Source: Solwaraspora sp. WMMD792
GTDB taxonomy: Bacteria; Actinomycetota; Actinomycetes; Mycobacteriales; Micromonosporaceae
Assembly: GCF_029626105.1 (NCBI RefSeq)
Contig: NZ_JARUBH010000009.1
Span: 620,001-684,000 of the forward strand
DNA length: 64,000 bases
Reading direction: 5' to 3'
A model generated the notes under the pieces. That model was not told where the DNA came from and did no database searches. It was given only the letters and a program-made list of their open reading frames with translations. Numbering within the stretch: the first letter of the stretch is position 1; every line of letters starts with the position of its first letter. This document shows positions 1 through 7,604 of this stretch, piece by piece. A program made the translations under genes and the position numbers.

Positions 1-236
1 GGTTGGAGAAGCACCCGATGCGCGCCATGTACGGCTACGACGTCGCCGCCGATCTGCAGCCGGGGCTGCGCTACGACGAGATCGTCGGGGCGCTGGGCGG
101 CGCGGGGGAGACGGTCACCAAGGCCGGCGACATCGGTCCGGCGCTGCGTCGGGCCTTCGACGCCGGGGTGCCGTACCTGGTCAATGTGTTGACCGACCCG
201 GACGACGCCTATCCGCGCTCGTCGAACCTGGCCTGA
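1..236 (+). CDS. C-terminal fragment of a TPP-dependent (acetolactate synthase-like) enzyme
   Basis: Only the last 78 or so codons lie in the window; the gene begins upstream of base 1, so the reading frame is open at the left edge. The visible part begins [14 protein letters not shown] and ends in a short tail before TGA at 234-236. The LEKHPM segment, followed by a region with an acidic dyad and a strand ending [10 protein letters not shown], resembles the end of the pyrophosphate-binding domain of thiamine-diphosphate enzymes of the acetolactate synthase / benzoylformate decarboxylase superfamily. The substrate cannot be deduced from so short a piece. The final codons form the first unit of a tandem repeat that continues past the stop. 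It is not the branched-chain ilvB, which is elsewhere in this window. Confidence 0.6.
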   Translation, partial: LEKHPMRAMYGYDVAADLQPGLRYDEIVGALGGAGETVTKAGDIGPALRRAFDAGVPYLVNVLTDPDDAYPRSSNLA

Positions 237-303
237 GCGCTGGTCGGACCTGGCCTGAGCGCTGGTCGAACCTGGCCTGAGCGCTGGTCGGACCTGGCTC
301 TGA
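215..303. repeat. four tandem 22-bp units copying a stop codon region
   Basis: Units lie at 215-236, 237-258, 259-280 and 281-303, the last with one extra base. They differ at one or two positions (TCGAACC alternates with TCGGACC). Unit 1 encodes the last residues of the TPP enzyme and ends exactly with its TGA; each later unit repeats that TGA in a new frame because 22 is not a multiple of three. There are no unique spacers, so it is not CRISPR. Confidence 0.9.
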
Positions 304-350
304 CGGATCGCCGACCCGATCTGGTCGGCAAATGCTTGGCGGAATGTCGG

Positions 351-390
351 TCCTGTCGTTCATTGTGGGTCTGCAGACAAACGACAGGAG
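351..390 (+). promoter_or_regulatory. hairpin covering the ribosome binding site of the ABC exporter
   Basis: A perfect 10-bp inverted repeat pairs 351-360 with 380-389, with a 19-nt loop. The right arm contains most of the Shine-Dalgarno CAGGAG (385-390) that serves the ATG at 396. In the folded RNA the binding site would be occluded, the arrangement used for translational control of some resistance genes. No convincing stop-terminated leader peptide was found, so regulation is inferred. Confidence 0.45.
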
Positions 391-395
391 TGAGG

Positions 396-1475
396 ATGTC
401 GCACGCGATCTGGGCCGAGGGCCTGGTCAAGCGGTTCGGCTCGACGACCGCGTTGGCCGGGGTGGATCTCGCGGTCCGTACCGGCACCGTGTTCGGGCTG
501 CTCGGGCCGAACGGGGCCGGCAAGACCACCGCGGTCCGGGTGCTCGCCACCCTGTTGCGGCCGGACGCCGGGCACGCCCGGGTGCAGGGCTTCGACGTGG
601 TCGGCCAGGCTCACCAGGTCCGCCGGTCGATCGGCCTGACCGGGCAGTACGCCTCGGTCGACGAGACGCTGACCGGCGTGGAAAACCTGATCATGATCGG
701 TCGGTTGCTGGGGTCGTCGCGGCGTGACGCGCGTTCCCGTGCCCGGCAACTGCTGGCCGAGTTCCAGCTCACCGACGCCGCCGACCGCGCGGCGAAGACC
801 TACTCGGGCGGTATGCGCCGCCGCCTCGACCTGGCCGCCAGCCTGGTGGGACGGCCCCAGGTGCTGTTCCTCGACGAACCCACCACCGGGCTGGACCCGC
901 GCAGCCGCAACGAGCTGTGGGAGCTGGTCCGTGGGCTGGTCGCCGGTGGTGTGACGGTGCTGCTCACCACCCAGTACCTGGAGGAGGCCGACCAGCTGGC
1001 CGACGAGTTGGCCGTGGTCGACCACGGGCGGGTGATCGCCGGCGGTACGCCGGAGGAGCTGAAGGCCAAGACCGGTGCCCAGGTCCTCGCGGTGCGCCCG
1101 ACCGATCCGAAACAGTTGCCGACGGTGCTGACCACGCTGCGGGACCTGTCTGGCAACGAGCCGTCGTTGGCCCAGACCACGGTGACGGTGAGCACCGCCG
1201 ATGCGGACCTGCTGCCGGCGGTGGTCCGCCGGCTTGACGAGTCCGGGGTGAAGGTCGGTGAGCTGGCGTTGCGCAGCTCCAGCCTGGATGAGGTCTTCCT
1301 GTCGCTCACCGGCCACCGGGCCGATCCGGGCTCCGGCGGCTCGGCGGCCGGCACCGGTTCTGCGGCGGGTACCGGCGGTTCGGAGGCCGGCACCGGCGAG
1401 CGGCCGACACCGGCGACCGGGCCGGCCGGTACGGGAGCACAGCCGACCGCCGCCACCATGGAGGGAATCCGTTGA
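396..1475 (+). CDS. ABC exporter ATP-binding protein, DrrA family
   Basis: Predicted 359-residue ATPase subunit of a two-gene exporter. Walker A GPNGAGKTT is at residues 37-45, the signature YSGGM at about 136-140 and Walker B VLFLDEP at 156-162; the H-loop position reads TTQYLEEAD, the glutamine form typical of DrrA-type ATPases. The C-terminal 45 residues or so are a Gly/Thr/Pro-rich low-complexity tail, perhaps a flexible extension. I chose ATG 396 because CAGGAG stands just upstream and MSHAIWAEGLVKRFG fits the family start; an in-frame ATG at 336 has no such support. The stop overlaps the TTG start of the permease by 4 nt, so the pair is translationally coupled. DrrAB-like exporters pump drugs or lipids, but the substrate is unknown and no biosynthetic cluster is visible nearby. 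Confidence 0.9.
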   Translation: MSHAIWAEGLVKRFGSTTALAGVDLAVRTGTVFGLLGPNGAGKTTAVRVLATLLRPDAGHARVQGFDVVGQAHQVRRSIGLTGQYASVDETLTGVENLIMIGRLLGSSRRDARSRARQLLAEFQLTDAADRAAKTYSGGMRRRLDLAASLVGRPQVLFLDEPTTGLDPRSRNELWELVRGLVAGGVTVLLTTQYLEEADQLADELAVVDHGRVIAGGTPEELKAKTGAQVLAVRPTDPKQLPTVLTTLRDLSGNEPSLAQTTVTVSTADADLLPAVVRRLDESGVKVGELALRSSSLDEVFLSLTGHRADPGSGGSAAGTGSAAGTGGSEAGTGERPTPATGPAGTGAQPTAATMEGIR

Positions 1476-2287
1476 CCGCCACCACCGTCACCACGCCCGA
1501 ACTGCCCGGGCGGCACCAGTGGGTCAGTCCGGTGGCCGGGCTGCGGCACACCGGCACCCTGGCCTGGCGGAGCCTGGTGCAGATCAAGCACAACCCGTTG
1601 GAACTGCTCGATCTCAGCGTCCAACCGCTGATGTTCCTGCTGCTGTTCACCTATGTGTTCGGCGGTGCGATCGCCGGCACGCCGGGGGACTATCTGACCT
1701 TCGCGTTGCCGGGAATCATCGTGCAGAACGCCCTTTTCGCGACGATGACCACAGGGTTCGGGCTGAACACCGACCTCACCAAAGGGGTGTTCGACCGGTT
1801 GCGGTCGTTGCCGATCGCCCGGTGGGCGCCGCTGGCCGGGCGCATTCTGGCCGACACCGTCAAGCAGGCTTGGTCGGTGCTGCTGCTGCTGGGTGTCGGG
1901 ATGATCCTCGGCTACCGGGTCGAGGGTGGTCCGGTCGGCCTGCTCGGCGCGTTCGCGCTGATTCTGGCCTTCACACTGGCCGCGTCGTGGATCTCGGTGC
2001 TGGTCGGGGTGATGGTCAGCGAGCCGGAGAAGGTGCAGATCTTCGGCTTCATGGTGATCTTTCCGCTGACCTTCACCAGTAACGCATTCGTGCCGACCGA
2101 GACCATGCCGGGCTGGCTTCAGGCCTGGGTCGAGGTCAACCCGGTGACGATCCTCGCCGACGGCCTGCGTGGCCTGCTCAGTGGCGCGCCCGCCGCCGGC
2201 CCGGTCGGCTACTCGCTGCTCTGGGCAGCCGGCATCGCGGCGGTGTTCGCGCCGCTGGCACTCGCCCGGTTCAAGCGTCGGGTCTGA
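1472..2287 (+). CDS. ABC-2 type exporter permease, DrrB family
   Basis: 271-residue integral membrane partner of the preceding ATPase. It begins at a TTG inside TTGA, overlapping the ATPase stop by 4 nt. About six hydrophobic helices are visible, first around PLMFLLLFTYVFGG and last near the C terminus, which ends FKRRV. The segment FALPGIIVQNALFATMTTG followed by VFDRLRSLPIARWAPLAGR is the conserved coupling region of ABC-2 permeases (DrrB/NodJ type). It should form the transmembrane pore for drug or lipid export in the cytoplasmic membrane. The gene is followed by a bidirectional hairpin shared with a convergent gene. Confidence 0.9.
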   Translation: MTATTVTTPELPGRHQWVSPVAGLRHTGTLAWRSLVQIKHNPLELLDLSVQPLMFLLLFTYVFGGAIAGTPGDYLTFALPGIIVQNALFATMTTGFGLNTDLTKGVFDRLRSLPIARWAPLAGRILADTVKQAWSVLLLLGVGMILGYRVEGGPVGLLGAFALILAFTLAASWISVLVGVMVSEPEKVQIFGFMVIFPLTFTSNAFVPTETMPGWLQAWVEVNPVTILADGLRGLLSGAPAAGPVGYSLLWAAGIAAVFAPLALARFKRRV

Positions 2288-2319
2288 CCTGACCATTCTC
2301 CGGGCGGGCCGCTCGGGTC

Positions 2320-2345
2320 GCCCGAGTCAGGCACCTGACTCGGGC
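2320..2345. terminator. bidirectional hairpin between convergent genes
   Basis: A perfect 12-bp inverted repeat (2320-2331 and 2334-2345) with a 2-nt loop separates the exporter operon from the convergent PLDc_N gene. The stop codon of the latter (2327-2329) lies inside the left arm. There is no U tract, as usual in this GC class. Confidence 0.7.
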
Positions 2346-2752
2346 CGGCGGTCCTCCCGGGGGTCTGCGGCGTCCCGGCGGCGCAGGTCGTCCTCCCGGC
2401 GGCGCAGATCCTCCTCCCACCGTTCGAAGAGCTCGCGATCCTGCTTCGACTTCTCAGCGTCGAGCGCGCGCAGGAACTCGGGATCGTCGTCGGGGGCCGC
2501 CGGGCGGTTGCGCGGTGGCGGGGTGCCGGTCGGTCGGGGGACGCCGCCGAGCGGTGACGGGCTGCCGAAGCCGGGCCGGCGGCTGAGGAACCAGGCGGCC
2601 GGCCCGAGGAGGGGGATGACGATGATGACCGGCACCCAGAGCAGGCGCGGCAGGGCGCGGACGTCACCTTTCTCCGCTGAGAGGCAGCTGATCAGCGCCA
2701 CCGCCATGAGCACGACGTGGAGCATGAAGAGCAGGATGAACACGCGGGCCAT
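2327..2752 (-). CDS. small membrane protein with PLDc_N domain
   Basis: 141-residue protein. Residues 1-60 hold two hydrophobic helices separated by a short polar loop and match the PLDc_N pattern (phospholipase D nuclease N-terminal, a membrane anchor without catalytic residues): ends like LLWVPVIIVIPLLGPAAWF. The remainder is a hydrophilic tail, Pro-rich in the middle and very charged near the end, with a twice-repeated RRREDDL heptad encoded by a 21-bp tandem duplication at about 2367-2408. No HKD catalytic motif is present, so it is not an enzyme. It may be a scaffold or envelope protein; its function is unknown. Confidence 0.7.
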   Translation of the reverse strand: MARVFILLFMLHVVLMAVALISCLSAEKGDVRALPRLLWVPVIIVIPLLGPAAWFLSRRPGFGSPSPLGGVPRPTGTPPPRNRPAAPDDDPEFLRALDAEKSKQDRELFERWEEDLRRREDDLRRRDAADPREDRRPESGA

Positions 2753-2788
2753 CCCGCAATGATGCCCCGCCCGGCGGGCTCAGCCTAG

Positions 2789-3124
2789 TCAGCTGAGGAT
2801 CAGGATGGCGCCGAGCACCGCGTAACCGGCGGTGACCAGCCCCAGCAGGGGCACCTCCGCGCTGATCTGTCCGGCTGCCGGACGTCGTGGGCCACTGGCG
2901 TGCCGGTAGGCGTAGCCGATCAGCCCGGCCCAACCGACCACCGCGAACAGCCCGAGGAGCATGGCGGCCCCACCCCGCTCTACTGCCAGCCGCATGGTCA
3001 GCGCCACCACCAGGGTGAGGGCCAGAGCCGACCGCCGCCAGGCCAGCCGGGTCCGTTCCGGCTGCAGCCCTGGATCGCGGGCCGGTGGGCCGTGCTGGTC
3101 GGCCGGCGGGTCGGGATCAGCCAC
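2789..3124 (-). CDS. DUF202 family membrane protein (second of pair)
   Basis: 111 residues. A hydrophilic Pro-rich N terminus is followed by ERTRLAWRRSALALTL, the characteristic DUF202 motif leading into the first helix, then two further helices. The start codon lies within the 3' end of the upstream DUF202 gene (8-nt overlap), so the two are probably co-translated. DUF202 proteins are small three-helix inner membrane proteins; those with known homologues (YidH) have no established biochemical role. The pairing of two different DUF202 proteins suggests a heteromeric complex, which is inference. Confidence 0.75.
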   Translation of the reverse strand: MADPDPPADQHGPPARDPGLQPERTRLAWRRSALALTLVVALTMRLAVERGGAAMLLGLFAVVGWAGLIGYAYRHASGPRRPAAGQISAEVPLLGLVTAGYAVLGAILILS

Positions 3125-3515
3125 TGGCCGCCTCGACCAGTACGACGATGGTCAACGCGGTGGCACCGACACCGACACAGATCGCGAGGAACGCCGGAAA
3201 CCGGGACGCCGGTAGGTCGGTGCCCAGTCGCATGGCCCGCTCGGTACGGGCCCAGTGGTCGACCGCCCGCAGCGCGACGGTCCCGCCGAGCAGCAGCAGG
3301 GTCACCGCCAGCCCTTCCCGCAGGTGGACCACGGACAGCTCAGGCAGGAACTGCGCGATGGCCAGCCCGCCGGCGACCAACGCCAGGGCGGTCCGGATCC
3401 AGGCCAGGAAGGTCCGCTCGTTCGCCAGCGAGAACCGGTAGTCGGGCGCGGTGCCGACCCGGCGCAGCTCCTGAGGATCGAACCACCGGCGCAGCGCACT
3501 CCACACGTGGATCAT
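3117..3515 (-). CDS. DUF202 / YidH-like membrane protein (first of pair)
   Basis: 132 residues with three predicted transmembrane helices. The segment YRFSLANERTFLAWIRTALAL is the diagnostic DUF202 signature, here at about residues 26-46. It overlaps the following DUF202 gene by 8 nt and is divergent from the 134-residue gene beginning at 3540; only 24 nt separate the two start codons, so their promoters must overlap. Start ATG 3515 is the first methionine ahead of the conserved domain. Function unknown. Confidence 0.75.
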   Translation of the reverse strand: MIHVWSALRRWFDPQELRRVGTAPDYRFSLANERTFLAWIRTALALVAGGLAIAQFLPELSVVHLREGLAVTLLLLGGTVALRAVDHWARTERAMRLGTDLPASRFPAFLAICVGVGATALTIVVLVEAASG

Positions 3516-3525
3516 TATCGCCGGC

Positions 3526-3531
3526 TAGACT
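3526..3531 (+). promoter_or_regulatory. -10 box of a leaderless promoter (TAGACT)
   Basis: TAGACT ends 8 nt before the GTG at 3540, the spacing expected when transcription starts on the start codon. No Shine-Dalgarno is present. This decides the start of the following gene against a longer in-frame reading that would run through the divergent DUF202 gene. Confidence 0.6.
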
Positions 3532-3539
3532 CACTGTCT

Positions 3540-3944
3540 GTGGCCGAGCTGACCGATGACGAGCGCAGCACGCTGAAGACCGGCGCTTTCGGCGCCGTCT
3601 ACCTGGTGTCGGCTGCGGACCCGGGGCTGGTGTCGATGGTCCGGGAGAGCTTCGCCGCCTCGGACGTGTTCGCTGGGACGTCGGGTCTGGTGAACGACGT
3701 GCTGACCAGCGGCGAGTTGCCCAAGTTGGCACGGGACACCCCGGAGGCGGTGGAGCAACTGGTGCTGCCGGCGCTGCGGCAGTCGGTGGCGGTGCTCACC
3801 GCGAAGGCCCCGCACGATCTGGAGCACTACCGGTCGGCGGTGACCGAGGCGGTCGACCGGGTGGCGCGGGCCGCGTCCGGGGTCGACCCGGCGGAGACGG
3901 CGATGATCTCCAAGATCAGGCAGGCGCTGGCTACTCCCTCCTGA
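3540..3944 (+). CDS. conserved hypothetical protein, about 134 aa
   Basis: A 134-residue soluble, mostly helical acidic protein beginning VAELTDDERSTLKTGAFGAV. I recognise no named domain. The sequence has alternating amphipathic helices (for example LEHYRSAVTEAVDRVARAAS) and no transmembrane or export signal. The start is set by the leaderless promoter box TAGACT 8 nt upstream. It sits alone between divergent DUF202 genes and the etf operon. Downstream of its stop there is a degenerate series of CTGACC-containing segments before etfB. Its function is unknown; the presence of a good promoter and biased codon use make it a real gene. Confidence 0.65.
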   Translation: MAELTDDERSTLKTGAFGAVYLVSAADPGLVSMVRESFAASDVFAGTSGLVNDVLTSGELPKLARDTPEAVEQLVLPALRQSVAVLTAKAPHDLEHYRSAVTEAVDRVARAASGVDPAETAMISKIRQALATPS

Positions 3945-4165
3945 CCGCTCCATCCCCCTGACCGATCCGTCACCCCTGCTGACCAGGGCAGTCGTTCGGT
4001 CCGGTCGGCCTGTCGGCGGGGCCGTTTGGCCCTTGGCTACTTGCGGGTAACATAGTGGGTGGGGCATTCCACAGCGGTGCTCGGTTGACCGATCGTTAAG
4101 GAAAGCGGCAGGCTGCGCCGAGAGTGGTAGAGCAGCACCACCTACAGGAGGGGTGTCGAAGCGCG

Positions 4166-4945
4166 ATGAACATCGTCGTACTCGTCAAGCAGGTGCCCGA
4201 TTCCGGCGCGGAACGCGCCCTGCGCGGTGACGACAACACCGTCGACCGCGGGTCGGCCAACAACGTGATCAATGAGATGGACGAGTACGCGATCGAGGAG
4301 GCGCTGCGGCTGCGGGAGGCCAACGGCGGTGAGGTGACCATCCTCACCATGGGCCCGGACCGCGCGGCCGAGTCGATCCGCAAGGCGCTGTCGATGGGGC
4401 CGGACAAGGCGGTGCACGTCGTCGACGACGCCCTGCACGGCTCCTGCGCGGTCGCCACCTCCAAGGTTCTCGCCGCAGCCCTCGGCACCCTTGGGGCGGA
4501 TCTGATCCTCTGCGGCGCGGAGTCCACCGACGGGCGGGTACAGGTGATGCCGCACATGCTCGCCGAGCGGCTCGGCATCGCCGCCCTGACCGGCGCCCGC
4601 AAGCTGACCGTCGACGGCGACACGCTCACCGTCGAACGGCAGAACGAAGAAGGCTACGAGGTGGTAAGCGCCACCACCCCGGCGGTGGTCTCGGTGTGGG
4701 ACACCATCAACGAGCCGCGCTACCCCTCGTTCAAGGGGATCATGGCGGCCAAGAAGAAGCCGGTACAGAGCCTGTCCCTGGCCGATCTGGGCGTCGCCGC
4801 CAGCGAGGTCGGCTTCGACGGGGCGACCAGTGAGGTCGTCGAGCACCGCAAGCGCCCGCCACGGTCGGCGGGGCAGAAGGTCGTCGACGACGGCGAGGCC
4901 GGCGTACAGCTGGTCGAGTTCCTGGCGTCCGAGAAGTTCGTGTGA
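4166..4945 (+). CDS. etfB: electron transfer flavoprotein beta subunit
   Basis: 259 residues, the usual size of EtfB. It starts MNIVVLVKQVPDSG, the family N terminus, and carries the AMP/nucleotide-binding fold with the conserved ILTMGPDRAAESIRKAL segment and the C-terminal recognition loop region around AAKKKPVQ. Together with EtfA it forms a heterodimer carrying FAD and AMP that passes electrons from acyl-CoA and other dehydrogenases to the membrane quinone pool. ATG 4166 was chosen because AGGAGG lies upstream at 4146-4151 and the protein aligns from this Met; an earlier ATG at 4124 adds unconserved residues. etfA follows after 14 nt. Confidence 0.95.
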   Translation: MNIVVLVKQVPDSGAERALRGDDNTVDRGSANNVINEMDEYAIEEALRLREANGGEVTILTMGPDRAAESIRKALSMGPDKAVHVVDDALHGSCAVATSKVLAAALGTLGADLILCGAESTDGRVQVMPHMLAERLGIAALTGARKLTVDGDTLTVERQNEEGYEVVSATTPAVVSVWDTINEPRYPSFKGIMAAKKKPVQSLSLADLGVAASEVGFDGATSEVVEHRKRPPRSAGQKVVDDGEAGVQLVEFLASEKFV

Positions 4946-4959
4946 GCGGGGAGGTTGAC

Positions 4960-5922
4960 ATGGCTGAGGTTCTCGTTGTCGTCGAGGCCACCGGTGAGTT
5001 CGGCGTCAAGAAGGTCACCCTGGAACTGCTGACCCTGGCCCGCAAACTGGGCGGCGAGGTGTCCGCGGTGGTGCTCGGCGGGCCCGGCGCGGCCGCCGCG
5101 ATGAGCGAAAAGCTCGGTGAGTACGGCGCCAGCAAGGTGTACGCCGCCGAGAGCGAGGAGATCGACGGCTACCTCGTCGCTCCGAAGGTGACCGTGCTGG
5201 CCGAGCTGATCGGCCGGGTGCAGCCCGGCGCGGTGCTGCTCGCCTCATCCCAGGAAGGCAAGGAGATCGCCGGGCGGCTCGCCGTACGGCTGGACAACGG
5301 CCTGCTGACCGACGTGGTCGACTTGGCCGCCGACGGCACCGCGACCCAGATCGCGTTCGCCGGCGCCACCATCGTCACCTCCCGGGTCACCCGGGGCCTG
5401 CCGCTGGTGACGCTGCGACCCAACTCGGTGGCGCCCGAGCCGGCCCCGGCCACCCCGCAGGTGGAGCAGCTGCAGGTGCAGGTCACCGACTCCGACAAGC
5501 TGGCCAAGGTGGTCGAGCGGGTCGCCGAGCAGTCCGGCTCCCGGCCGGAGCTCACCGAGGCTTCGGTGGTCGTCTCCGGTGGGCGCGGTGTCGGCAGCGG
5601 CGACAACTTCAAACTGGTCGAGGAGCTCGCCGACCTGCTCGGCGGCGCGGTCGGCGCCTCCCGGGCCGCGGTCGACTCCGGGTTCTACCCGCACCAGTTC
5701 CAGGTGGGGCAGACCGGCAAGACCGTCTCCCCGCAGCTGTACGTGGCGCTGGGTATCTCCGGGGCGATCCAGCACCGGGCCGGCATGCAGACCGCGAAGA
5801 CCATCGTGGCGGTCAACAAGGACGGCGAGGCGCCGATCTTCGAGCTCGCCGACTTCGGTGTGGTGGGTGACCTGAACAAGGTGGTCCCGCAGGCAGCCGA
5901 GGAGATCCGCAAGCGCAAGTGA
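4960..5922 (+). CDS. etfA: electron transfer flavoprotein alpha subunit
   Basis: 320 residues. The N-terminal domain starts [15 protein letters not shown]; the C-terminal FAD domain shows the family hallmarks: [20 protein letters not shown], then the loop [25 protein letters not shown], and [14 protein letters not shown], followed by [23 protein letters not shown] split over the adenine-contact strand. ATG 4960 has GGGGAGG immediately upstream; an in-frame codon at 4942 is not needed. It completes the heterodimer with etfB and holds the FAD. The operon ends at a strong perfect hairpin. Confidence 0.95.
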   Translation: MAEVLVVVEATGEFGVKKVTLELLTLARKLGGEVSAVVLGGPGAAAAMSEKLGEYGASKVYAAESEEIDGYLVAPKVTVLAELIGRVQPGAVLLASSQEGKEIAGRLAVRLDNGLLTDVVDLAADGTATQIAFAGATIVTSRVTRGLPLVTLRPNSVAPEPAPATPQVEQLQVQVTDSDKLAKVVERVAEQSGSRPELTEASVVVSGGRGVGSGDNFKLVEELADLLGGAVGASRAAVDSGFYPHQFQVGQTGKTVSPQLYVALGISGAIQHRAGMQTAKTIVAVNKDGEAPIFELADFGVVGDLNKVVPQAAEEIRKRK

Positions 5923-5934
5923 CGTGATCCGTCG

Positions 5935-5976
5935 ACGGCGGTGGCCGGGACCAACTGGTCCCGGCCACCGCCGTCA
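5935..5976. terminator. strong bidirectional terminator hairpin
   Basis: A perfect 20-bp inverted repeat (5935-5954 and 5957-5976) with a 2-nt loop lies between etfA and the convergent anti-sigma gene, 7 nt from the stop of the latter. It should end transcripts from both sides. Confidence 0.85.
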
Positions 5977-5982
5977 ACGGTG

Positions 5983-6711
5983 TCAGCCGGACAGGGTGCC
6001 GCGCAGCAGGCTCTGCCCGGAGTGCGTCGGATCGTTGTCGTACTCCTCCGCCGAGACGTCCACCAGCCGGTAGGCGTCGAGATCGACGTTGGTCGGCAGC
6101 GGCATCAGCACGTCGGCGGCGTCGGCCAGGGTGCCGACCGGGAACATCTGCATCGTGTCCGGGTCGATCAGCCAGACCTGGTAGTAGCCGGCCGCCCGGG
6201 GCAGGCCGGAGACGTGCAGGTGCAGCCGGCCGTCGTCGAACACCCGGGCCTGCCCGCCCGCGTCGGCCGGGGCGTCGCCGAACGCGGCGAGCGCGGCACT
6301 GGCCACCACGTCGGCCTCCGGCTGGGCCGGGCTGACGAGCCGGACGACGGTCACCGTACCGACGACCCCCGCGACTGCGGCGGCGAGCGCGGTGACTACC
6401 GGAGCCCACCGACGAGCCCGGCGTCGCGGCCGCACCGCCACCGGCGCGGGCGCCGGAGCCGGCGGTGCCGAGGGCTCTGCCGGTGCCGCTGCGGCGTCGA
6501 GTTCCGACACGATGCGCTGCCAGACGTGTTCCGGCGGCTCGGGCAGATCGGCCAGGTCCTGGGTCTGCGCGCCGAGCCGGCCGATGTGACGCAACGTTTC
6601 CAGCTCGGTACGGCACGACGGGCAGTCAACGAGGTGACCGGACTCAGCGGCGTCCGCCGCAGTCTCACCGAGTGCCAGGAAGACCAGTCGGTCGTGCTCC
6701 AGATGCGGCAC
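5983..6711 (-). CDS. anti-sigma factor, RskA-like, zinc-binding
   Basis: 242-residue membrane protein predicted to hold its partner ECF sigma factor inactive. The N-terminal zinc anti-sigma domain has the HxxxCxxC motif as H26, C30 and C33 (GHLVDCPSC). An Ala/Pro-rich linker and a basic RPRRRARRW stretch lead to one transmembrane helix at about residues 105-127, and the outer domain matches the RskA C-terminal domain (for example [18 protein letters not shown]). Such proteins are inactivated by regulated proteolysis. The gene overlaps the end of the sigma gene by 47 bp, an unusually long overlap, so expression is coupled. The signal it senses is unknown; the divergent sortase locus suggests envelope control. 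Confidence 0.88.
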   Translation of the reverse strand: MPHLEHDRLVFLALGETAADAAESGHLVDCPSCRTELETLRHIGRLGAQTQDLADLPEPPEHVWQRIVSELDAAAAPAEPSAPPAPAPAPVAVRPRRRARRWAPVVTALAAAVAGVVGTVTVVRLVSPAQPEADVVASAALAAFGDAPADAGGQARVFDDGRLHLHVSGLPRAAGYYQVWLIDPDTMQMFPVGTLADAADVLMPLPTNVDLDAYRLVDVSAEEYDNDPTHSGQSLLRGTLSG

Positions 6712-7321
6712 CGTCCACCTCCCATCGTCGTCGCAGACTCGCCATGCCCCGGCGGATGTGACTCTTGACCGTGCCGAGCGGAACCCCGGTCACCGCCGCG
6801 ATCTGCTGGTGGGTCAGATCGTCGAAGAACGCCAACTCCAGCATCCGGCGCTGCTCGTCGGGCAGCGAGGCCAGCTCGTCGGCGATCACCAACCGATCCA
6901 CCACCTGGGCCGGATCCGGGCTGACAGCCGGGGCGGCGGCCGTCGCCTGCCGTACCGAATCGGCGACCCGGTCCTCCCGCGACAGCGCCCGGATCCGGTC
7001 GACGACCTTGCGCCGGGCGATGCCGAGCAGCCAGCTGAGCAGCGAGCCCCGGGCCGGGTCGAACCCGTCACGACCCAGCCAGGCGGCCACGAACGTGGTC
7101 TGCACCACGTCCTCGGCGTCCGCCCGGGTCGCCAGGGTGCTGGCGGCCAGATGCAGTACGGCCCGGCCGTACCGGTCGTAGACCTGCCGTAACGCCTTCT
7201 CGTCGCCAGCGGCGAACCGCTGCGCCAGCAGTTGGTCGTCGGTGACAGAGCCCCTGGGCGCCGGGGTACGGCCGTCCCGGTGCCCGTCGTCGGTGTCCCC
7301 GCTCACCCGGGACATCGCCAT
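6665..7321 (-). CDS. ECF RNA polymerase sigma factor, SigK-like
   Basis: About 218 residues. Region 2 is clear from DEKALRQVYDRYGRAVLHLA through DAEDVVQTTFVAAWL, and region 4 from LPDEQRRMLELAFFDDLTH to GVPLGTVKSHIRRGMASLRR, which is the DNA-binding helix-turn-helix. Region 3 is absent, as in ECF sigma factors. The start is uncertain: ATG 7321 or ATG 7315 both precede the conserved part and neither has a Shine-Dalgarno; the frame stays open much further upstream without conserved residues. It is co-transcribed with its anti-sigma and divergent from the DUF4397/sortase pair, which are the obvious candidate targets. In mycobacteria SigK/RskA control secreted proteins from a similar arrangement. 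Confidence 0.88.
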   Translation of the reverse strand: MAMSRVSGDTDDGHRDGRTPAPRGSVTDDQLLAQRFAAGDEKALRQVYDRYGRAVLHLAASTLATRADAEDVVQTTFVAAWLGRDGFDPARGSLLSWLLGIARRKVVDRIRALSREDRVADSVRQATAAAPAVSPDPAQVVDRLVIADELASLPDEQRRMLELAFFDDLTHQQIAAVTGVPLGTVKSHIRRGMASLRRRWEVDGAASGARPTGLPGTR

Positions 7322-7444
7322 CTGTACGGCATGCCTGACTGTAACTCCCACCGAAATCGCTCCGACCGCCCAGCCGTGCCGAGAACTCCAGGTCGTCAAG
7401 GGTTCGGCGACGGACCGCCAGCCGGATGCGGCGCAGACGCAGAT

Positions 7445-7496
7445 GTGGTGGAGACGAATCCGTGGCGGAGACGAATCTGTGGAGGAGAACCAATCC
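7445..7496. repeat. three tandem 17-18 bp iterons in a divergent promoter region
   Basis: Units at 7445-7461, 7462-7478 and 7479-7496 share GTGGNGGAGA followed by a CGAATC-like end; the third is less perfect. They lie in the 283-bp space between the sigma factor gene and the DUF4397 gene, which otherwise holds no gene. Their spacing of about 1.6 helical turns suggests a regulator or sigma-factor binding array, which is inference. Confidence 0.6.
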
Positions 7497-7604
7497 GCGT
7501 CGGCTGCATCCGGACGACACCCGACGGTCGAATTCTGCACAGTGAGGCCGTTCGCCGAGGGCCCCGGCGGGCGGCGCAGTCGCAATCGTTCCTGAGGAGC
7601 AGAA

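Noticed and set aside
215-303. Possible CRISPR array
   Set aside because: Units are contiguous with no spacers, and the first is coding; it is a plain tandem repeat.
396-2287. Antibiotic biosynthesis cluster
   Set aside because: A DrrAB-like exporter is present but no PKS, NRPS or tailoring genes are nearby.
800-2296. 498-codon open frame opposite the ABC exporter genes
   Set aside because: It is an antisense frame kept open by high third-position GC of the real genes; no domain or start signal.
3942-3990. Another stop-codon duplication after the 134-residue gene
   Set aside because: CTGACC recurs three times but spacing (17 and 21 bp) and sequence are too irregular to count as a tandem repeat.
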